Assembly (NCBI GenBank): GCA_041584755.1
Contig: JBFHDK010000030.1
Span: 1-34,852 of the forward strand
Direction: 5' to 3'
Length of the DNA: 34,852 bases
Source of the DNA: HB2-32-21 sp003448675
Lineage (GTDB): Bacteria > Pseudomonadota > Gammaproteobacteria > Pseudomonadales > Porticoccaceae
Part shown: piece after piece, positions 31,412 through 34,852 of the stretch
Position numbering within the stretch: the first letter of the stretch is position 1
Layout of the letters: each line of letters begins with the position of its first letter
The notes under the pieces: model-generated
Told to the model about the DNA's origin: nothing
The model's database searches: none
The model's input: only the letters and a program-made list of their open reading frames with translations
Position numbers and translations under genes: made by a program

Positions 31412-32938
31412 TTACAGGGACCCCAGATACGCGTCCGGGATCTGCTCCCAGGCTGCGCGTTCCAGCTCCAGAGGCGCATTTTCCGTGCGGCAGTTTTCCC
31501 CCAGGATGCGAGTGGCCCTGTTGCCGCTCTCGTAAGCTGCCCAGCCCGGATTCCCGTCGCGGGCAAAGGCCGTCCAGGCATCCATGGTCGCTGTCGCCAA
31601 TTCCGCGGCCCCGGGGCCGCCACCATAGAACTTCTCCGCGCCCGGTTTGGTATGGGTACCAAATACGTAAGCGAGCTCCACCGCGTGGGCCGCACCCAGC
31701 GCACCTTTCGCCGCGGGCGACTTCCAGTCGAACAGGTAGTTATATACCCGTTCATTGTGAGGTTGTTGTGCTTCGAGCAGTCGTAGAGCGGGAATACGGA
31801 AGATGCGATCGGTCTGAATGGCCATAAACACTTCGGGCGGGGTCGGCTCTACACCGCGTTGGCTCAGACCTTCTCGATAGGCGTCCACCAGGCCGGGAAT
31901 ATGCTCCTCGCCAATCAGATAACCAAGACGCTTGTGCATATTCTCGTCACTTAACCCAGTGATGGACGGCACCAGAGCGCCAAACAGGCGCCATTCATCA
32001 GCCGTACTCCCGGCCATGATAGGGATGTCCGCGGCGTAGCCCGTGCGAACGGTGTCTATGGGCAGAGCGGGCAATACGGAACCGTCGATAACCGGGCGAA
32101 ACGGCAGGCTACCCAGTTTTGACAGCGGGTAGCCCTCAACTTTGCCAGCTTCGATATGTCGTTGCGCCCTCAGCAGGACTTCTACACTGGCCTTGGCCAG
32201 CCCCTCCGCATCCAGTCCTGTGTCTTTAATAATAGCCTCGCCAACCAGGGGCGCGCTGTCCATGCTCGCGGCGGTGTGGCAGGCGCCGGACTGGGGAATA
32301 GCCTTGTGAAATAAACCCTGGGCTTCGGACAGTGCCAGCAGGCCGCCGGTGCTCATGCCACCAGCGGATTCACCAAAGATGGTGACGTTATCGGGATCGC
32401 CTCCAAACAGATCAATGTTGTCCCGTACCCACTCCAGGGCCTTGGCTTGATCCAGCAGACCCTCGTTACCCATGGCGGGAATTCTGCCGCCAGTGGCTTC
32501 TCGAAGATTGGCAAAGCCAAAAATACCAAGCCGATAGTTGATGGTGACCACCACCACATCGCCATGACGGGCCAGAGTTCGCCCCTCATACACACCCTGG
32601 GCGCCGGAGCCAATGGTAAAGCCACCGCCGTGTATCCATACCATGACCGGCCGCCGGGCGCTGTCCATGCCGGGCGTCCAGACGTTGAGACTCAGGCAGC
32701 TCTCGCTCTGCTCGCCAATTTCTGCGCCCATAATGGCGTCCATCTGGGATTTGTTCTGCGGCGCCCATTTGCCGAATTCGCCACAATCCAGCGTACCGCT
32801 CCAGGGCCAGGGGTCCTGGGGTGGCTGCCAGCGCTGCTCACCCACCGGCGGCAGTGCGTAGGGAATGCCCTTGAAAACATGGATGCCGTCCTTTTCGCTG
32901 CCCTTAATCCGGCCGTACATGATGTCGACTTCGGTCAT
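31412..32938 (-). CDS. Type-B carboxylesterase
   Basis: A 508-residue protein of the para-nitrobenzyl esterase/cholinesterase family; ATG complementary to 32936-32938 with AAAAGGAAAA upstream. FKGIPYALPPVGEQRW and ESCLSLNVWTPG open the family pattern. The oxyanion motif is HGGGF (103-107) and the nucleophile S191 in FGESAGG. The acid is the Glu of GSTADEWRLF and the base the His of GAAHAVELAYVFG. All three catalytic residues are present. No signal peptide, so it acts in the cytoplasm and hydrolyses esters of carboxylic acids. It is convergent with the aldehyde dehydrogenase gene, 64 bases away. Confidence 0.93.
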   Translation of the reverse strand: MTEVDIMYGRIKGSEKDGIHVFKGIPYALPPVGEQRWQPPQDPWPWSGTLDCGEFGKWAPQNKSQMDAIMGAEIGEQSESCLSLNVWTPGMDSARRPVMVWIHGGGFTIGSGAQGVYEGRTLARHGDVVVVTINYRLGIFGFANLREATGGRIPAMGNEGLLDQAKALEWVRDNIDLFGGDPDNVTIFGESAGGMSTGGLLALSEAQGLFHKAIPQSGACHTAASMDSAPLVGEAIIKDTGLDAEGLAKASVEVLLRAQRHIEAGKVEGYPLSKLGSLPFRPVIDGSVLPALPIDTVRTGYAADIPIMAGSTADEWRLFGALVPSITGLSDENMHKRLGYLIGEEHIPGLVDAYREGLSQRGVEPTPPEVFMAIQTDRIFRIPALRLLEAQQPHNERVYNYLFDWKSPAAKGALGAAHAVELAYVFGTHTKPGAEKFYGGGPGAAELATATMDAWTAFARDGNPGWAAYESGNRATRILGENCRTENAPLELERAAWEQIPDAYLGSL

Positions 32939-33027
32939 GGTTTTTCCTTTTATCGTTGTCTGTTGGAATGTTTTACATTGTTCCGGGTGCCATTTTGGGG
33001 CACACCCTGACTCCGGGCGGGCTGGAT

Positions 33028-33756
33028 CTAGTAGCGCAGTTTGAGTTCTTGGACAAAGCGTCGGATACGCCTGGCGTTGGCGCCCAGATCACTGATGCCA
33101 ACCCGCGATACCGAGCGCAGATCGATCAACACCCCGTCATTTAGTGCCCGCACCCTGATGACAACGTCGTCGGTAAAGCCCATCAGGGGCGTTGTATCAG
33201 CAGCCTCAAGCAGGCCGGCGTCAATATCCTCACCCAGCACCTTCCACCCAAGCCCTTCGACTGTCCCACGCACCAGCGCAAGGCCCTGCTCTTTGGTGCC
33301 CGGCAGGTACACGGTTTTCAGGTCGGGGTAGGCTTTGGCCTGCTGTTTTGCCAGCTCCTCGCCACCGTAATCCAGTGAATTGTCGCCCTTTCGGCGCTGA
33401 GCTTGAGCAAACTGGAATCGAGGCGGATCGTGAACGTCAGTACTGATGTCATGGATGGGCGGCGCCTTAAAACCGTCAATACCCACGGTGATCAGCACCA
33501 ACGCCACCGGCACGGTAGTCAGAAAGCCTATATTCAGCTGCGTCCGATAGGCTTGTTTGCGGGCCAGGCGGCGGAACACCGAGCCCATGGTGAACAAAGC
33601 CAGTAGAGCACACAAAAGCAGCCCCAAACCGAAAATGTAAAACGCCAGTGGAAACGGCAGCCACCCCAGGCGTTGTAGCACCGCGCCTAGAATCACTAGT
33701 GCCAAAGCCGCGCCCGCGCTGATTTTCAACACCTTTTCTACTCCTTCCGACGTCAT
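33028..33756 (-). CDS. DUF1499 membrane protein
   Basis: A 242-residue protein. The first 100 residues contain three hydrophobic segments (about 12-29, 35-57, 76-94). The C-terminal domain has the DUF1499 pattern: YPDLKTVYLPGT, VEGLGWKVLG, ADTTPLMGFTDDVVIRVRAL and the closing signature IDLRSVSRVGISDLGANARRIRRFVQEL. Function unknown; the domain is common in proteobacteria and plants. ATG is complementary to 33754-33756. Its ribosome site sits inside a hairpin, CACCGCT with AGCGGTG at 33759-33780. Confidence 0.85.
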   Translation of the reverse strand: MTSEGVEKVLKISAGAALALVILGAVLQRLGWLPFPLAFYIFGLGLLLCALLALFTMGSVFRRLARKQAYRTQLNIGFLTTVPVALVLITVGIDGFKAPPIHDISTDVHDPPRFQFAQAQRRKGDNSLDYGGEELAKQQAKAYPDLKTVYLPGTKEQGLALVRGTVEGLGWKVLGEDIDAGLLEAADTTPLMGFTDDVVIRVRALNDGVLIDLRSVSRVGISDLGANARRIRRFVQELKLRY

Positions 33757-33758
33757 CT

Positions 33759-33780
33759 CACCGCTGAGTGAGCAGCGGTG
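33759..33780 (-). promoter_or_regulatory. Hairpin covering the ribosome site of the DUF1499 gene
   Basis: CACCGCT (33759-33765) pairs with AGCGGTG (33774-33780) over an 8-base loop. On the transcript it lies two bases ahead of the ATG, so it includes the GGTG ribosome site, and could limit translation or act as an attenuator after msrB. Confidence 0.45.
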
Positions 33781-33794
33781 TTCACGGTACGCCT

Positions 33795-34208
33795 TTATTC
33801 TTTTTCCTGAAAATTCAGCGACAGTGAATTAACACAGTAACGCAAGCCAGTAGGCTGGGGGCCGTCGGGGAACACATGGCCCAGGTGACTGCCGCAGTTG
33901 GCGCACATGATTTCGGTTCTGACCATGCCCCGGCTATGGTCGGTTTCTTCGGCGATGCGCTGATCCTCCGCGGCGGCATAAAAACTTGGCCAGCCGCTGC
34001 CTGAGTCATATTTGCTGCCAGATTCAAATAATTTGGTCTGACAACAGGCGCAGAGATAGTCGCCCTCGCGTTTCTCTGCATTGTACTCGCCGGTGAACGG
34101 AGGCTCGGTGCCCTTGTTTCGACAGATATCGTATTGCTGGGGACTCAACTTGTCACGCCAGTAGTCATCATTTTTGATTTCAGGATTGTCAGTGCTTTTA
34201 TCGTTCAT
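33795..34208 (-). CDS. msrB: Peptide-methionine (R)-S-oxide reductase MsrB
   Basis: A 137-residue protein. Two ATGs are adjacent; the second (complementary to 34206-34208) has the better distance from GGAG. YDICRNKGTEPPFTGEY and SGSGWPSFYA are family signatures. Zinc is held by CACC and CANC pairs. The catalytic Cys is in RYCVNSLSL. It repairs R-methionine sulfoxide in proteins with thioredoxin. The DUF1499 gene follows in the same direction. It is divergent from alaA. Confidence 0.96.
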   Translation of the reverse strand: MNDKSTDNPEIKNDDYWRDKLSPQQYDICRNKGTEPPFTGEYNAEKREGDYLCACCQTKLFESGSKYDSGSGWPSFYAAAEDQRIAEETDHSRGMVRTEIMCANCGSHLGHVFPDGPQPTGLRYCVNSLSLNFQEKE

Positions 34209-34211
34209 CAT

Positions 34212-34316
34212 TTCTCCAAATTTGCAACTGAGTGAGACATGTTAGATTCGGGGGATGCGGTACAATGGCGGCTTTTAACTGGCGTGTAATCGCAATCGTC
34301 GAGCAGGCTATTTTTT
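34212..34316. promoter_or_regulatory. Divergent msrB-alaA promoter region
   Basis: About 105 bases. TACAAT at about 34261-34266 resembles a -10 box for alaA, but I see no clear -35. No structural element stands out. Confidence 0.3.
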
Positions 34317-34852
34317 ATGCGACAAATAGAAAAGTCCAGCAAATTAGACAATGTTTGTTATGACATCCGTGGCCCGGTACTCGACCAGGCCAATCGCCTG
34401 GAGGAGGAAGGGCACCGCATTCTAAAGCTGAATATCGGTAATCCCGCCCCTTTTGGCTTCGAAGCGCCGGACGAAATCATCCAGGACGTCATCCTTAATC
34501 TGGTGGAAGCCCAGGGTTACAGTCATGCCAAAGGCGTATTCAGCGCCCGCAAAGCCATCATGCAGCGCTGCCAGATTCAGGGTATCGCCAATGTCGAAAT
34601 TGAGGACATCTTTCTGGGCAACGGCGTCAGTGAGCTGATCGTGATGTCCATGCAGGCCCTGCTCAACCCCGGCGACGAAATTCTGGTGCCCTCCCCCGAT
34701 TATCCGCTGTGGACGGCGGCAGTGACCCTGGCTGGCGGCAAGGCCGTACATTACCGCTGTGACGAAAGCGCCGACTGGGAGCCCGATCTGGATGACGTCA
34801 GGACTAAAATCACTAAAAACACCCGCGGCATTGTGGTCATCAACCCCAACAA
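34317..34852 (+). CDS. alaA: Alanine aminotransferase AlaA, N-terminal part
   Basis: The frame opens at ATG 34317 and runs off the window; 178 residues are present. They closely match E. coli AlaA (YfbQ): MRQIEKSSKLDNVCYDIRGP, LEEEGHRILKLNIGNPAPFG, GVFSARKAIMQ, NGVSELIVMSMQALL, PSPDYPLWTAAV and HYRCDESADWEPDLDD. NGVSE and the SPDYPLWT stretch bind the PLP phosphate and ring. The PLP lysine lies beyond the window. It makes alanine from pyruvate and glutamate. Confidence 0.96.
   Translation, partial: MRQIEKSSKLDNVCYDIRGPVLDQANRLEEEGHRILKLNIGNPAPFGFEAPDEIIQDVILNLVEAQGYSHAKGVFSARKAIMQRCQIQGIANVEIEDIFLGNGVSELIVMSMQALLNPGDEILVPSPDYPLWTAAVTLAGGKAVHYRCDESADWEPDLDDVRTKITKNTRGIVVINPN

Noticed and set aside
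1..34852. CRISPR array, insertion sequence or prophage
   Set aside because: No regularly spaced repeats, transposase, integrase or phage gene was seen anywhere in the window.

Overview
The window looks like a chromosomal segment of a marine-type gammaproteobacterium with moderate GC content. The evidence is an E. coli-like alaA start at the right edge, an E. coli-type (long, bimodular) QueF, a Prc/Tsp protease with the E. coli Ser/Lys spacing, YadG/YadH-like ABC genes, and tRNAs with encoded CCA. The mix of housekeeping genes and many acyl-CoA and hydrolase genes would suit the Cellvibrionales/Spongiibacteraceae or OM60-like groups. That placement is inference; I cannot name the species.

Layout. 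1-1215: tail of a glyoxalase II-like metallohydrolase and a SAM methyltransferase. 1216-1942: no convincing gene. 1943-4293: exported aspartoacylase/succinylglutamate desuccinylase-like zinc hydrolase, a structured gap, and a PilZ protein. 4556-8427: a tight operon of thiolase-like protein, DUF35 OB-fold protein, two MaoC-fold proteins and an acyl-CoA dehydrogenase. 8543-11492: small membrane protein, broken SDR gene, epoxide-hydrolase-like protein and CaiB/BaiF CoA-transferase. 11566-15130: ETF-quinone oxidoreductase diverging from etfB-etfA. 15228-19219 (minus): Prc protease, a very His-rich secreted protein, an ECF-type sigma factor, a one-TM partner and a DUF3106 protein. 19611-21044: membrane adenylate cyclase. 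21116-23695 (minus): yadG-yadH-queF. 23884-24078 (minus): tRNA-Glu and tRNA-Gly with a clear promoter. 24218-33756: a second catabolic block with alpha/beta hydrolase, amidohydrolase, small protein, crotonase, beta-propeller lipoprotein, aldehyde dehydrogenase, type-B carboxylesterase and a DUF1499 membrane protein. 33795-34852: msrB and the start of alaA.

How it fits together. The most interesting unit is 4556-8427. The thiolase-fold protein has lost both thiolase cysteines but keeps tyrosines at telling places. It sits with a DUF35 protein, a MaoC pair in which only the second member has a D-x4-H dyad, and an acyl-CoA dehydrogenase. This is the gene content of the retro-aldolase module that removes a short side chain from steroid acyl-CoAs (Ltp2/ChsH1/ChsH2/ChsE in actinobacteria), but with DUF35 and MaoC as separate genes. 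The CoA-transferase could supply CoA thioesters, and the ETF/ETF-QO genes 3-7 kb away could carry the dehydrogenase electrons to ubiquinone. The second block adds hydrolases and an aldehyde dehydrogenase that could feed the same kind of metabolism. Substrates are not shown by the sequence.
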